Shown piece after piece: positions 25,458 to 37,411 of a stretch of 64,000 nt of DNA (within the stretch, counting starts at the first letter, position 1; each line of letters begins with the position of its first letter). The stretch spans positions 11,224,013 to 11,288,012 of the forward strand of contig NC_092577.1 of assembly GCF_037975245.1 (NCBI RefSeq), in the 5' to 3' direction. This DNA is from Apostichopus japonicus (Eukaryota > Echinodermata > Holothuroidea > Aspidochirotida > Stichopodidae). A program made the translations under genes and the position numbers. Under the pieces are notes generated by a model, which saw only the letters and a program-made list of their open reading frames with translations, had not been told where the DNA came from and did not search any database.

Positions 25458-26981
25458 TTTGAAATTAGGTAGACTTTCGCCAAGCCGTTTGCATGCTATG
25501 GGTTACTACCGACAAGACTTCACTCAAATCGTTTTCAATGTAGTGGAACCCATTCCTTTAGTGTACGGTCTATTAGGAATGCTAGGTTTTGTGGCGTAAT
25601 TTAAGTTGTGCTAAGGTTTGGAAGAAATTTTGTCCCAAGTTCTAATATATGATTACGTAAAATGTGAAATTACTGAGAGCTGCGTATGGGAGGGGTAAGA
25701 GAGACAAAATGGGGAGGGGGCAAGGGAGATGGTGTTTCCTTTCTAGCTAAATTAATGGTGGTAACTATTAAGGTAACACAAATTTTCCTGAGTCTGTTGT
25801 CAAAACTGAAGGGGTCATACCACATGTCGAATATACAAAGGTAACATGGCCTAGGCCAAACCTTATTTCTAGTTGTTTTCTAAGGAACTTCCAACAATTC
25901 CGAATGATTTATACCTACAATACCAAATGATTTATACTTACCCACTTACCATAATTCCACAGTAGCCCTTACTCAGTGAGATTCTGCAAAGCTGGGTACT
26001 CATCTGTTGCTTATATTCATCAATAAATATCAGTTAACAGTTTTCCAGTCAATACCGATCCTTGTTTGGTTCATGTATCACACTACATAACCACTTGTCA
26101 ATATTGGAGTTAAGTACTGTGGCTTGGGTAGGGGTGTGTACACGGTGTTGTTTAGGGGAGGGGTGTGATGTTTTTAGGGGTTTTGGGGGAGGGAATGTGG
26201 TGCTTAGCGGATTTGGGGAAGGGTTTTGAGTTTCCCAGCTCTGGGATGGGTGTGGTGTTCACCAGCTTTGGGAAGAGTTAGGGTATTTTGGAGGGATGAG
26301 GTGGTTTTGCCACATATGGGGACTTAAATTAAAAGCGGACTTTCAGTACACAGGACGTGTTTGGATACATTACGTTCTATGGATACTCTGACCAAATATT
26401 TTGAGTAGGGCTGTTTTCTTTTTCACATGCATAGTAGAACATTAGTCAACAGTGGAAATAGAGTTGCCTGGTCTTTTATTGATTTTATAACTGTAACAAT
26501 AAGGCACTTTAAGCAACAGAAAAAAGAAAACAAAAACATTTGGTGTGACACTCTCCATGAAAGAACATGTTTTAATGTCCTGTGAAAATATGGGCATGAA
26601 ATATAAATTACTTCAATCACTTCAAAATGAAATACTTTGTTCAAATGGAAGGAATAGCTTAACAAAATTTGAATACTTCTTGAAATGAAACACACTTCAT
26701 ACTGTGAAGACTTCATACAATAATATTGTCTGAAAAAAAATCACACACAATGTCAAGTGCATTATGACTGGAAGGGGTATTTCAAGGTGGCATAGTGAAG
26801 GCATGACATAGCAACAACAGTTCAGGTGGCAGGATGGATAGTTTTGTAACTTTGAAATGATGAGATATACCTGTGACATATAGCATAAGATTAAAATTAA
26901 AAGACAAATATATAAAAGTAAAAGGTAAGAGTAGAAACTAGAAAGTAAATAAATAAGTCCAAACTTGACATATAACTTTAA
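25458..26981. other. Intergenic; G/T-rich stretch
   Basis: 26110-26310 is a G/T-rich simple sequence with loose repeats of GGGTGTGGTG and TTTGGGGA. The long minus-strand frames at 26423-27014 overlap the degenerated area next to the Copia remnant and show no recognisable motif. Confidence 0.35.
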
Positions 26982-27434
26982 CAACCTGGTCTTCTTCAGA
27001 AATAGGAGCACCAATAGCAGCCCAACGATCCATAATTCCTTTATTATAATTCAAATTATTTCCAACTGACTTGCCCTCTGCCATTTCAGTTCTGAGGTAC
27101 TTTTTCTTGAGCTGAATTTTGTTGGTTAGAGAATCCTTTTCGAACAGAGTACGCAAGGCATCCTAAGCATCACTTGGTTTGTCACTTGTTGTAATTATTT
27201 CCAGCTGACTAGATGCTATTGCAAGCACAATGGTGAAAAATGCCAGTTGTGTCTTTTTCAAGTTTGCACTCTTCTACTTCTCACATACAGTAACCCCCAA
27301 CTTTCCTGAGCCATCCTCATAGCCCACAGGTCTTTTGCAAGAAACAAATGTCTCATCTGGAAATTCCATGTCAGCCAGTTCGAGCCATCCATCTTGTTAA
27401 TTTTCCACGTCATATCTTCTGTTGTTACAGCCAT
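26982..27434 (-). mobile_element. Copia-type gag remnant
   Basis: From an ATG at 27434 on the minus strand the translation begins MAVTTEDMTWKINKMDGSNW and continues with LTWNFQMRHLFLAKDLWA, the usual N-terminus of Ty1/Copia gag polyproteins (UBN2-like). After a frame change the block LFEKDSLTNKIQLKKKYLRT, then EMAEGKSVGNNLNY and IGAPISEEDQVV, lies in the frame ending near 26982. Conservation then stops abruptly. Protease, integrase and RT are not recognisable and the LTRs were not located. Upstream of the ATG (27440-27660) could hold leader sequence. It is a dead fragment. Confidence 0.65.
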
Positions 27435-29401
27435 ATTGGTCAGTTGTCACGACTAAATTAACCAATTTAAGTACCGACATTTCCCAAGAAATGGTTCCAA
27501 AATCAGCACATAAATTCCAAACAACAATCTATTCTACACAGTTAATTTCCAGTGTATGTGTCTGGGCCAATAACCTGTTCGAGTTAGCTAGAGAATAGGC
27601 ATGAGACTGCTGAGTATATTACAGCCTGTTGCTGCACACAACTTGTTCTTTCTATAAGAGTATAACAGAAACTGAGGAAAAATGTAAATTACATATATAT
27701 AGAAAACAAAATTGCTTAAAGGTAGCACACTAATAATACAACCTGATTAAACAAACAATAGTTTGGAGCAGAGTTGTAACAACAGGCACTTAACTGATCC
27801 ACAGGCTGCATTCCTTCTTACTACGGGTACATATAACAGAGCTAGGAACTTAAAGATGTATAGTATTAAATAGAATGTGAGACTACATTTATTAACAGAT
27901 TTCTATAAATAAACTCTTATATGAAGACTTCAGATATGAGGATAATAAACATGGGGATGTAATAAACTCTGGAAGCTCTCTGGGCTAATACTTAATACCA
28001 GTGGAACTGCATTTTGCAATGTTAGTCATTATACATAACAAAACAAATTTAATAGTGAATGAAACTTTTCTTCTTTTTGGGAATAACTTTTTTTTGGTCA
28101 TATATACATGGGAAAGCACCTTAGAGAAATCTGTGTGTGACACACACACACACACATAGGGAAGACTGTACGTGAATGACTAAGTACTTCTACTACTGTA
28201 CCTATCATAGAAAACAACTTAACAATAAAAAGATCGTAAACTCTCGTTAACAGCAAAACATGTTGTCACAAAATGATCCCTGATGTTTAAGTCACCTGGA
28301 ATTATAAGTAGCTATGTACAACTACATGGCTCTATGAGGTGCAATTGTTCTCAAGTACCAGCAGTAGGTCTAACTGTAATAGCAATAAGTATAAAGTGTA
28401 AGCAGTATTAAGCAAGCTAGTTTTATTTCTGTGTTACGTATCTTGCTCTACCTAACTACATATTAAGCATAGGGAATTGGGCCTAGACTTAAGTCATGGA
28501 TCTAATAACGGTCTTGAACACTTGTAACAAAGTGACATTGAAATGGATCCCGATCCCAGGATGGAGGAAATTTTCACCCAGTCCAGCTTTAATAAAACTC
28601 ATAATAAGCCATGATCTTAACTTATACATAGTACAAAGGCAGTCTACTAGTACTACTAATAATTTTTGTATAATAATAATAATAATACTAAATTGTATCT
28701 TATGCAGTCCAAATCTTTTCAAGAACAGGCCCCTTAGAATTATTACACAAGGACAAGAAGGCGTAGGCTAAGAACTAAAGGTTATAAGCCTTAGTCCGTT
28801 ATTAAAATTGGACTAAACTATGCAGGTATTCTAGTATTACTAAAACTAGGCTAGGGCCTACCTGTAGTAAAAACTTGTCGTAGTATATTACTTTAGTAAA
28901 TACAAAAGTACTAGGCCTATAGGCTAGCCTAGGCTTGTAATATTACTGTCCGCTATGCCCTCGAATTTTTAAATTTTAACTATTTAGTAGCCATAAGTAG
29001 TACCGTGACTTATCAACTCCCTGATTTTTCCATATTAACGCAAAAAAATGAAGGGAATCTATGCCGAATAGAAAGATTACGAAAAATACGAGACGTTGTA
29101 AATGTAGCACTAGCTACATCATAGTCGACATATAGCGCTAGGCTGCACGTTATAGGATACGGTGCTTTCGTGTATATGTGTATTATGTACGTTAGGATAC
29201 ATGTATTAGGGGCAACCAAAACCACATAGGAGCACCATTTTCGTTGACCAAAAAATCACACTTTTCGGGAGAGTTACAACTTTTCTGAAAAATATGAGTA
29301 AGATTCAAGCTTATATATTACAAAAATGCTATTTTCACGGTTAAAAGTTGTCTAAGACGCAAAAGTCACATAACGATAGACGTCGACTCGATTTGACTTA
29401 C
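27435..29401. other. Intergenic or intron of the minus-strand gene
   Basis: No supported exon. A short (CA)n run lies at 28136-28156 and (TAA)n near 28672-28686. From 28840 to 28940 there are TAGGCCTA-type repeats. If the exon at 29402-29575 is real, this is its first intron. Confidence 0.3.
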
Positions 29402-29575
29402 CTTTATGTTTTTGCGTTGGTCGTCGATAAGAAAATGCACTGCTCTATTGGTAAAATCTTCGTTTCTTTCCGGAAATGATCGTATTTGAGTCTCTAAAGT
29501 ATCCTTTATCGAGCTACGATACTCGTAAACCCGAATGACATTGGGATGTTTGCGAATTTTACCGATTACATCCAT
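29402..29575 (-). CDS. First coding exon of an unidentified minus-strand gene
   Basis: An ATG at 29575 opens a 58-codon frame, MDVIGKIRKHPNVIRVYEYR and on to DDQRKNIK. It ends on a codon boundary at a strong donor (AAG followed by GTAAGTC, 29401-29395). The peptide is charged and shows no transmembrane stretch. About 50 bp upstream, 29628-29635 reads CCGGAAGT on the minus strand, an ETS-family site common in TATA-less promoters. I do not recognise the family. The next exon should lie below 29400 but was not found. The Copia remnant lies about 2 kb downstream on the same strand and could sit in an intron. Confidence 0.45.
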
Positions 29576-29627
29576 ACATGGAAGTAGCGAACCGAAGTCC
29601 GTAGAACCGGATTTGCGCGAAACAATT

Positions 29628-29635
29628 ACTTCCGG
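29628..29635 (-). promoter_or_regulatory. ETS-type promoter site
   Basis: CCGGAAGT about 50 bp upstream of the ATG at 29575, in a locally CpG-containing stretch. Its position relative to a good first exon supports a promoter, but this is inference. Confidence 0.35.
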
Positions 29636-29697
29636 GTCAAGTAGCTGTGCTCGAAAATTTGCTAGTAACGGTCATATATTGAGGTCAGACTTCCAAC

Positions 29698-32458
29698 TGA
29701 GATGGTACACCTACAAACCAAATATCAGATCTTTCCAAGCTTTTCTTCTTAATATATTGAGTTTACGAGGCTTTCACAATTTGACCCCTGGAGAACCCAA
29801 ATGACCCTTTTCACCTTTTTGTTTTGATGTAGCAAAACAACAGGCTTCCTGTTCTTAATGTGGGACACCTACACACCAAATATGAGATTGGTTTAAGATG
29901 CCCTTCTTGAGTTATCTTGTTACCAAAGCAAGGTATATCATACACATATACCCTCACCCATCCGCCTGCATGACTGCAAATTTCACCGTAACAAAAAAGG
30001 GAGAAAACCATCATTCCATTAACTTCTTCCGTATTGTCTTTAAGCCCATTTTAAACGAAATTTGATGTATTAAATCAGGTAAAAATTTTCTATTTATTCT
30101 TTTGAGTTTCAACTTTCTCGAAAGGAAAATTTGTCGTGATATTCTTATTATCAATGTATGTTTTCCTTTCTCTTCAGACAGCCGTGTAAGAGAGGTAAAG
30201 AGGAACCCAGATCTTTAACACAAGAGTCAGTGGAAGGGGGAGGGGGTATTGAAGAACGCTGTATGGTCGACAGGTGTGTGCAGTAGAGCAGTAGTCTCCG
30301 AGTGCAGGAGTCACGACTGTCTTGGCGGGAAATTTTGAGGGCATCCCTCAAAATGTTCTTAAATAAGACAGCTTCTACGGCTATTCTGTCCCATTTTAAC
30401 AGCGAGTCATGCATTATCTACTTTCGTCTTTGTCTTTCTTCTAGAAATTTTACCTAGGTAGGTCGACGATGACTGAATTTTTATAGTGCATACCAGCATG
30501 TATGTTACAAATACTGTTTCTTTGCTCTTTTTAGATGGTGCTATTATCTCTCTCTCTATCTATATGTTAGTCGATCACAACAGCGAGTCACGTATTATCT
30601 ACTTTCGTCATTCTTTTTGAAATTAAACTTAAGTAAGTCGACGATGATTGATTTTTTCAGCCCAACCTTTCATTGCACGCTATGAGGTACAAAAAAATAC
30701 ATGTTCAGTGCGTAGTATGTATGGCACAAATAACGTTTCCGTAGTGCTTTTTCAAAAAATAGGTGTTGCTGTAATGCTTTTATTACTCTCTCTCTATTTG
30801 TCTTTCAGTCGATCATGCCTTAAAGAGTTAGGCATGGTGCTTGCATTGATACCTTATATTCCAAGAAATATAGAAACATTCGAGAACGTGTTTTAGCCTA
30901 TATATTGTTCGATTTTTAAGATACTTGATATGATTATATTGAATGTTGCAACACTACTCTATGGCAACACTTTCATGTGCGAAATAGGTCAATGTACATT
31001 TTAGTTCAAAACAGAGCTGAGCTCAGCTCTTAGAATACATTGCTCTTCCAAAGAATTGGACTGAATTTGTCATAATTTGAAGGATGACAATGCTTCAGAG
31101 AGCACCATTATCTCAAATTTGGGAATCTAATTTTAGGACATATAGACACAACATTAAATAGTTTATCACAATGGTATGTGAACCATGATATGGGGTACAA
31201 GTTTGATCTATTTTTGCTTTCTGATTTTATGCCCAGTGATGTTGGAAATTGAACAAGGTGTTGCCCATGAGCTTCAATGAAGACAACATAAATTAAGGCA
31301 ATCGTCATATTGTGTACAGGGGGTGTAGAGAGGGTCAACACATGAAATCCTTTTAACAACTTATCCTCTCAGGGATATTGGATATATGAATGATAAAAGG
31401 GATCAAACTGTGAAATCTATTTCAAGCGCATCTTGTGAGTGCTTTGACCAACTTTTTACCAACTTTGGTCCGCGGGTCTTTACTGTCTTCAACACCATTG
31501 GTTTATAAATCTGAAAAAAATCTTTGGGCTGTATGTAAAACAGTAGGCAAGCATCTATGGCCAGCACCAATTTTTCATTGATGTAATTTTTACGATTGTT
31601 ACTCTACTGGAAGAGTTCAACATTATATATTTTCCTATCGCATATATTTGTTGGTTCAGAGCAGCTGACATATAGAGGTTTGTTAGTTAGACTTTAGTTC
31701 AGCCACCTTGATAGATAGATGAGCCTCCATTTATAAGATATGATTTTAGTATACATGTCCCTGTGTATTACAACGATATCGGACATTCACAAGAGCATAG
31801 CAGTAAATGTGGATAGGTACACACAAGTATCTCATATATTGTTAGTGATTGGCTCAAATGGAGATGTTGTGTTTATATTAATGACGACAATAAAGTTAGA
31901 ACGATGTGCGGAGCGTTGACTAAAAGCTTCATTCAATGAATCACATTTAACATGTTCAGAGAAATGTTGTTCTTTTTTATAATATGGCTAAAGAAACTTT
32001 TTGGAGTACTGAAGATCACATGCTGGTAAAGAATAAGTCGTTACCAAGAATTAAATATATCATTGCTACTTCTTTTGTATTTTGTAATATCTTTACCATC
32101 CTCATTTCGTTGGTATTTCTGTTCGGGGAAGGGATTGGTCGGGATCACTCAGGCTACTGCCACTGACTCCGACACTGTGCAGCTTTACACTCCCACCACA
32201 ACACTTTGGAAGAAAGTGTTACCCATAGAGTTATAGAAGTCTATCCACTACAACTTATACTAATAAAAGTCTTTGAACAAAAGTTACTTTTGACATACTC
32301 ACTCCAAACCCGCCTCTCATCCCGGTAATTGAATAACTGCATGATGATATAGCTAGAGATTTGCACTAAACATCTAATTTAATTAATGTTTAGTCTTACT
32401 CATTCTCACAACGACTACAGCAGTATTTGTAAATTTCTTTATTATTTTGTAAATTGCA
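29698..32458. other. 5' flank/intron of TRIM B
   Basis: Shared with 55047-58236. It starts with TGACCT-rich dispersed repeat units (29698-29920). A diverged ~181-bp tandem repeat at 30390-30830 has landmark AGCGAGTCA-N-G-N-ATTATCTACT. No coding exon is convincing. A plus frame at 31984-32166 is also shared with the second copy but shows no motif. The splice acceptor upstream of the TRIM start implies that a noncoding 5' exon lies somewhere here. Confidence 0.45.
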
Positions 32459-32478
32459 GAATCTCGTCATCAAGACAA

Positions 32479-34598
32479 ATGGCTTCGTCAACTCCTCTTA
32501 CTGATCTGTCAGAGATATTATTCGTGTGTTTTGTTTGCCAGGAAAGAAGTAGAGAACTGAAATTTCATATGTATTTTACAAATCGCTTGAAGTGTCCATT
32601 GTGTAAACAGGAATTCGTTATACCAAAGGAATGGGTTGACAATTTCAAGACCGACTTCCATATGAACAGTGTGCTTCAGTTCATACAATTGAAAAAGTCT
32701 TTTGAAGAATTAAAGAGATGTTTTGTCTGTCATAAGGATATAAAAGTTTCAGCTTATTGTTTTAAGTGCAGAGATTACTTGTGTAAACAATTTTACAAGG
32801 TTCAAGTCAGCAGTAAAATGTTAACAGATCTCAAAACCTATATTCTGAGCTTGGATAACATAGAAGCAAAGAATATGACGCTGGATAAATTAACATCACT
32901 AATGGAGGAACCCAGGTGCCATATCCATGACAAAAAAGAAGCGCAATTATGCTGCAGTTCTTGCAGAAATATACCTGTGTGCTCGGCTTGTACATATCAT
33001 AAGCATAAAGGTCATGACCTGCATAACGTAACTGAAATAGCAGAACGTGAAAGAAAATTACTGAAACAAGAACTTGCTGAACTAAACAAATACAAAGATC
33101 AACTATACGAATTGCCAATGAAAATACAAATTACTCAACAGAAGCTGAATGAAAATGCCATGAAAAAGACAGAAGGATTTATAAATGAGCACCAGCAGCA
33201 GACACACAAGATTAAAGATCAACTTGCGGAATGTACTAAGGAACGAAAAAGAGGTTTAGAGGACATCGGAAGCAGAAAAAGAGATAACGACCGTCAGATC
33301 ACTCTTAATTTGAAAAAGGAGTTGAGACAAGTAAGAGAGAAATATGATAAAATCAGGAAAACAGCAAATCAAGAATATGACAACGAATCTGAAGAGTTAA
33401 TAAACAAATGTGATGAAACCGAGGGCGCACTCTTAAAAAAAAACTTGGCAGCCTAGATGTTAACTTGAAGAATTTTACATCAGCAAAAGACCTGCTTGTA
33501 GGGCAAAATGAAGATGAACTAAAACCATTAAGAGAATATCGCGAACAGATTATTAAACGATACGAGAACCTCACAGCAACGACCTCATCTATTCTTGCTA
33601 CTAAAGACGATTGGACACACGCTCAGTGTATTCCTGATATTAGAGTAGCATGTGAACCTCTGATAAAAGAAATGAAAAAGAAATATCCAGAGGTAGAATA
33701 TTTATCTGATTTCGATATCAGTGATATAATGAAGGCTATTAAAGACAACGTCACGATTGCTCAGCATCAAGAGTCCGTGGTTGATGTTGCAGGAATCAAA
33801 GTTAAAGGTGGACGTTTCAATAATATTAAAAGCAGAGGAAATGTCAAGATTGTCATAATACATAAGCCATCTGAAGGGTACTCACATATCACTGTGTTCA
33901 ACAGAAAAGGTGAAATACAACGACAGGATCAGATCGAGGGCATTCCCATCTGCGGTCTATTATATGGGTTCAAAGCTCTAACATCTAATCTTTGGTCTGA
34001 AATCGGTATATATGATGTACGTGATGGTACATTTATCAAAAGGAGCATTCTTGGCTTCATTGCTGAGTGGATATTCGCTGAGGAAGTGACTTGTGTAACT
34101 ACAGATCCTGTGAAGAATCATATTATTGTTGGTACTTGCAGCAGAGATGTGTATGTATTTACTGATCAGTTGAATTACAGCCACATGATTAAACTACCAG
34201 ATGTTATCAGGGAATCGTGTGATATAACTGTTCATAGAGGTAGTCTCCTGGTATGTGGCAACTTTTTTGAGAGGGCAGCATATGCAGTCACCATGGAGGA
34301 ATCACGGAGTAAACTGATGTATGAATTCACCACTCCAGATCTTGATGGATTGGATTGGAGACCTTGGAGAGTCTGTACAGACAATAATGAGTTCATATAC
34401 ATGCTATGGAAAACAGGCATCTTACATCGGCGATGTATTCTGGTACAATACAGTCAGGATGGTCGACAGTTACTCACAACAAGAATAGTAGATGTTGACG
34501 TTGACAGTGTGTCAACATTTGAAGAGAACGGGATAGAAAAACTCTTGATGACCACAACGATGGGATCTTTCCACACGTTCGACCTAGTTGTGACGTAG
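32479..34598 (+). pseudogene. TRIM-like gene B, frameshifted
   Basis: The start ATG at 32479 follows a splice acceptor (TTGCAG ending 32459). The first frame (to the stop at 33454-33456) encodes the truncated RING, B-boxes and coiled coil. A run of nine A at 33435-33443, where copy D has GAAAAAA, adds two bases and shifts the frame. The second frame (from about 33445 to the stop at 34598) is open throughout and encodes the rest of the coiled coil and the propeller-like C-terminus. There is also an in-frame 9-bp deletion relative to copies C and D near 33937. The lesion could be true inactivation, a homopolymer sequencing error, or tolerated by slippage on the A-run. Compared with copy D, B-box 1 has F85 changed to His. 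Confidence 0.75.
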
Positions 34599-35984
34599 AT
34601 GTAGGGAATTTTTTTAAAGTCATTAATTTTTAGCAACCTTAGAACTTCAGGGTGCTCTCAGCCTTCATATAGTGACATTTATTACTCGAGAAATATTACT
34701 TCTAAGGTTTATTTTACAATGTGTGATATATTTGATATCTTGATTATTTAGATCGGACAGATAGTCTCTATAAACAGCATCAGCATGACTAATATTTTGT
34801 TAATATATTTCAAAAGCTGGTTGGAAATAGTGATATCCAAGTCTTATCTTCCTGGTAAAATATTTCATCTGGTTAGGACAGCTCCTTGGTGGGAATCACT
34901 GATGTAAAGTTGCTTCCGAGAATATTCCATTTGTGGAGGTGCGCCCCTCTTGAATGTAGACCATGGCAAAGGCAAATATGTACTTAACGAGATATAGTAA
35001 CTCACCGAGGTATATATGACAGGAATACACTAAAACAATGAAAGACTAATTAAAATTTAATTATTGAAAAAGTGTATCATTGTACATGCACCCCTGACTG
35101 TACCTGACTGTCTATCAAATAAAATAATGTGAGATAAATGTTTAGGTTAAATTTATATTGCATATATACTTCTGTATATTATTACTTTAAAGGAATATAT
35201 CAATATACACTCTTAGGTTGTTTTGTTTGTAAATATTTACTTTTTTGGAATTTTATTTCATCCAATTGTACAGTTGATAAAATATAAATATTCAAATGTC
35301 CGAACCAAAATCTGTTACACATATTTAAAAAACAAAATTAACATATAAGAAATCGTTTTAATCATAATTTTTAATCATCTTTAAAAAACAATTTTGTTTG
35401 TGTATTTTTCTTCTCTATTAATCTGAACAAATCTTGGCAACTTGCAAATCGTAAATATGACTGACATTTATTTTTCTCACAAATATAGTCTTTTCTTCTC
35501 TGCATTACGTCAGTTTTGGGGTTGGTGTATCGAGGAGGGTTACCGTAATATGTCTGCTGTAGTGAAAAAGAGAGATGTATTTGCATCTCCTTTCAGATCC
35601 AACAGGTCCTTTTTAACTAATTGAGCTGATGACATGGTTATGCGTTTCTCTTTGTTGTTGAAATTCATTTATTTCATTTTATGAAAATTAAAGTCTTATC
35701 AAGGCCACATAATGTCAAGATTTTTAAATAAAGGGCTCTGATGTGGCATAGGTATACTCCTAATTTGACTTTAGTGTGGCACAATTAAGCAGAACATTTG
35801 TTGTACTAGACCTTTTTGGAGCAGAATTTAGTTTAGAAAGAAATAATCCAACCGCTGCTGATTTTCTTTTATTTGGACACGATCTGTATATATTTGCCAT
35901 CTTTATATTACATTGAATGACATACAAAAAGGCATTAAAAGATGATTAGCAACATTAGGTACATACACACAGTGATATTTATAT
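34599..35984. other. 3' UTR and flank of TRIM B
   Basis: Homologous to the regions after TRIM A and D. AATAAA at 35727-35732, followed by GGGCTCTGATGTGGC, is the best poly(A) signal candidate. The G-run found here in A and D is reduced to CGAGGAGGG (about 35530). Confidence 0.6.
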
Positions 35985-36347
35985 CTGGGGCGTCGGAAGC
36001 TATTTGGGATTGGTACGGCAGATCAAAATGTGGCCATCTATCATTATTATCGGGGGGGGGGGGGGCGTTTGGTAGGTCAAACTACGCTACGTGCCCCCAG
36101 CTGGCGCGTAGCGCAATGGGGAAAATTTAAAAAAAATGTCTCCAAGATTGCAGGAAATGGCAATTCCCGAGCTTGAAAACAAGACCTCTGCCACCCGACT
36201 AATCTTCTGAAACACATTTTGAAGTATGTTTCATTTTGGTTCTTTATTTTTTGCCATTTGTCTTTCTTACTATTTTTTTTTTTTTTTTGCGCCGTGAATA
36301 TTGGTCCGGTGTTCGCCGGACCTGCCGTACCGGCTCCGAAGCCCCTG
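35985..36347. mobile_element. 363-bp nonautonomous element, absent from copy 2
   Basis: Begins CTGGGGCGTCGGAAGC and ends with the complement of CAGGGGCTTCGGAGC, so it has imperfect inverted ends. GGTACGGCAG is shared by both ends. In the second duplicate the equivalent site goes directly from CACAGTGATA into (AT)n. Flanks are TATAT on both sides, so a target duplication is ambiguous. There is no coding capacity. It includes a G-run (36054-36065) and a T-run (36271-36288). Confidence 0.55.
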
Positions 36348-36354
36348 TATATAT

Positions 36355-37395
36355 TGTTACGAGAAAACAACCTAATTTTCTCGTGTGTACGTATTTTTTA
36401 TCTTGCCTGTTTCACCGTACTAAAATGTTTCTTACGTAATGTTTAAGCTAGGAGGTCTCTAGAGTGTAACTTGAGTATCATTTTATTGCTGCCTGCGAGA
36501 GTTGGTTCTTCCTGCCGGAGCTTTATGTAAACAGTCCTGTGGACAAGGCCTCCTTCGTTCTTAGTATACGGGGAATTATTACGGGTGCATAGACAGTGGG
36601 GCGGGGTTAGCTCACATTCGTATAGCACTGTAGAGAGCGTTGACCGGCTGTAATTGGGTTATGGCGGTTGTCAATCTTACTGGCTATTTCTTTATTGGTC
36701 AGTTAATCGTGTATAGGCTTCAACACAGTTACGGGGTCGCTTATAATGCCGTGCAAGGGGCGTTTTTAGGCATTACGTTAGGGTATATTTAGAGTAAGTT
36801 GCCAGGCAGAATATATGCCGAATTTGTACGTTGTTTTAAGGACTATTTTTGGCTTGTGCAGAAGATCGAGTAATGCACTCTGCAGCTGCGCTGCGTAACT
36901 GCTTGTGCCTGCGCAAGGTCGTCGCAGCGTAGGGTTCGCGGACTGACGAACCTCATCGTTAGCTGCGCTGCGTTGTCCCATGGAGCTATAAACAGATAGC
37001 TCCATGGTTGTCCTTACGCTGCGTCACCCTTGACGCAGTACCGATATTTAGTCTGCGTTGTACCTGCGTTGTCTTCGACGCAGCGCCTAGTTAGCAGTGC
37101 TGCTAGGCAGTCTACATATAAGGGATTAGTTTGCCTTTACAGGGCTAGTTAATGTACGCCACCCTTGTTATTGTGTTTAGGTCTTATTTTATCAGTTTCT
37201 GTAAATATTATATGGTTATTAATTAACGAAAGATGTACGGCAGGTACTTTGTTTATCTAATTATACTTTTTAAACTCTTAATGCACTGTTAGTGTACTTC
37301 TTTACAACGGTGTCCTCGAGTTTCTCTCTGTACAACCCCCTTCCTCACTTGCCGACTGGGTACTTCACCATACCACCGAAGTGGAAAGCGTTACA
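36355..37395. mobile_element. Solo LTR, copy 1
   Basis: A 1,041-bp block starting TGTTACGAGAAAACAACC and ending GAAAGCGTTACA, i.e. TG...CA ends. It is bounded on both sides by AT-repeat sequence. A very similar block is at 61797-62852. No primer-binding site or internal coding region follows, so it appears to be a solo LTR. Internally it has repeated GCTGCGCTGCG and GACGCAG motifs. Gypsy-type origin is plausible but unproven. Confidence 0.6.
36979..37006. mobile_element. 28-bp hairpin with 7-bp direct repeats (excision footprint)
   Basis: CATGGAGCTA and its complement TAGCTCCATG flank the 8-base spacer TAAACAGA. The hairpin is bordered by GTTGTCC on both sides (36972-36978 and 37007-37013). 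The other LTR copy has a single GTTGTCC and no hairpin. This pattern fits an imprecise cut-and-paste excision that left both terminal ends. Confidence 0.6.
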
Positions 37396-37411
37396 ATGTA
37401 TATATATATTC

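Larger units (their letters stand above)
29698..37395 (+). repeat. Segmental duplication, copy 1 (carries TRIM B)
   Basis: From GATGGTACACCTACAAACC at 29698 the sequence runs parallel to 55047-62852 in the same orientation: 5' flank, TRIM-like gene, 3' flank and solo LTR. Similarity breaks sharply to the left of both starts. Differences are point changes, small indels and discrete insertions: a MITE only in copy 2, and a 363-bp element and a 28-bp hairpin only in copy 1. Confidence 0.85.

Noticed and set aside
31984-32166. Frame shared by both duplicates upstream of the TRIM start
   Set aside because: Conserved as part of the segmental duplication; the second copy has an in-frame stop early in it, so coding use is unlikely.
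32831-33118. 95-codon minus frame (also at 58609)
   Set aside because: Antisense of the TRIM B-box and coiled-coil coding sequence, conserved only because the gene is.
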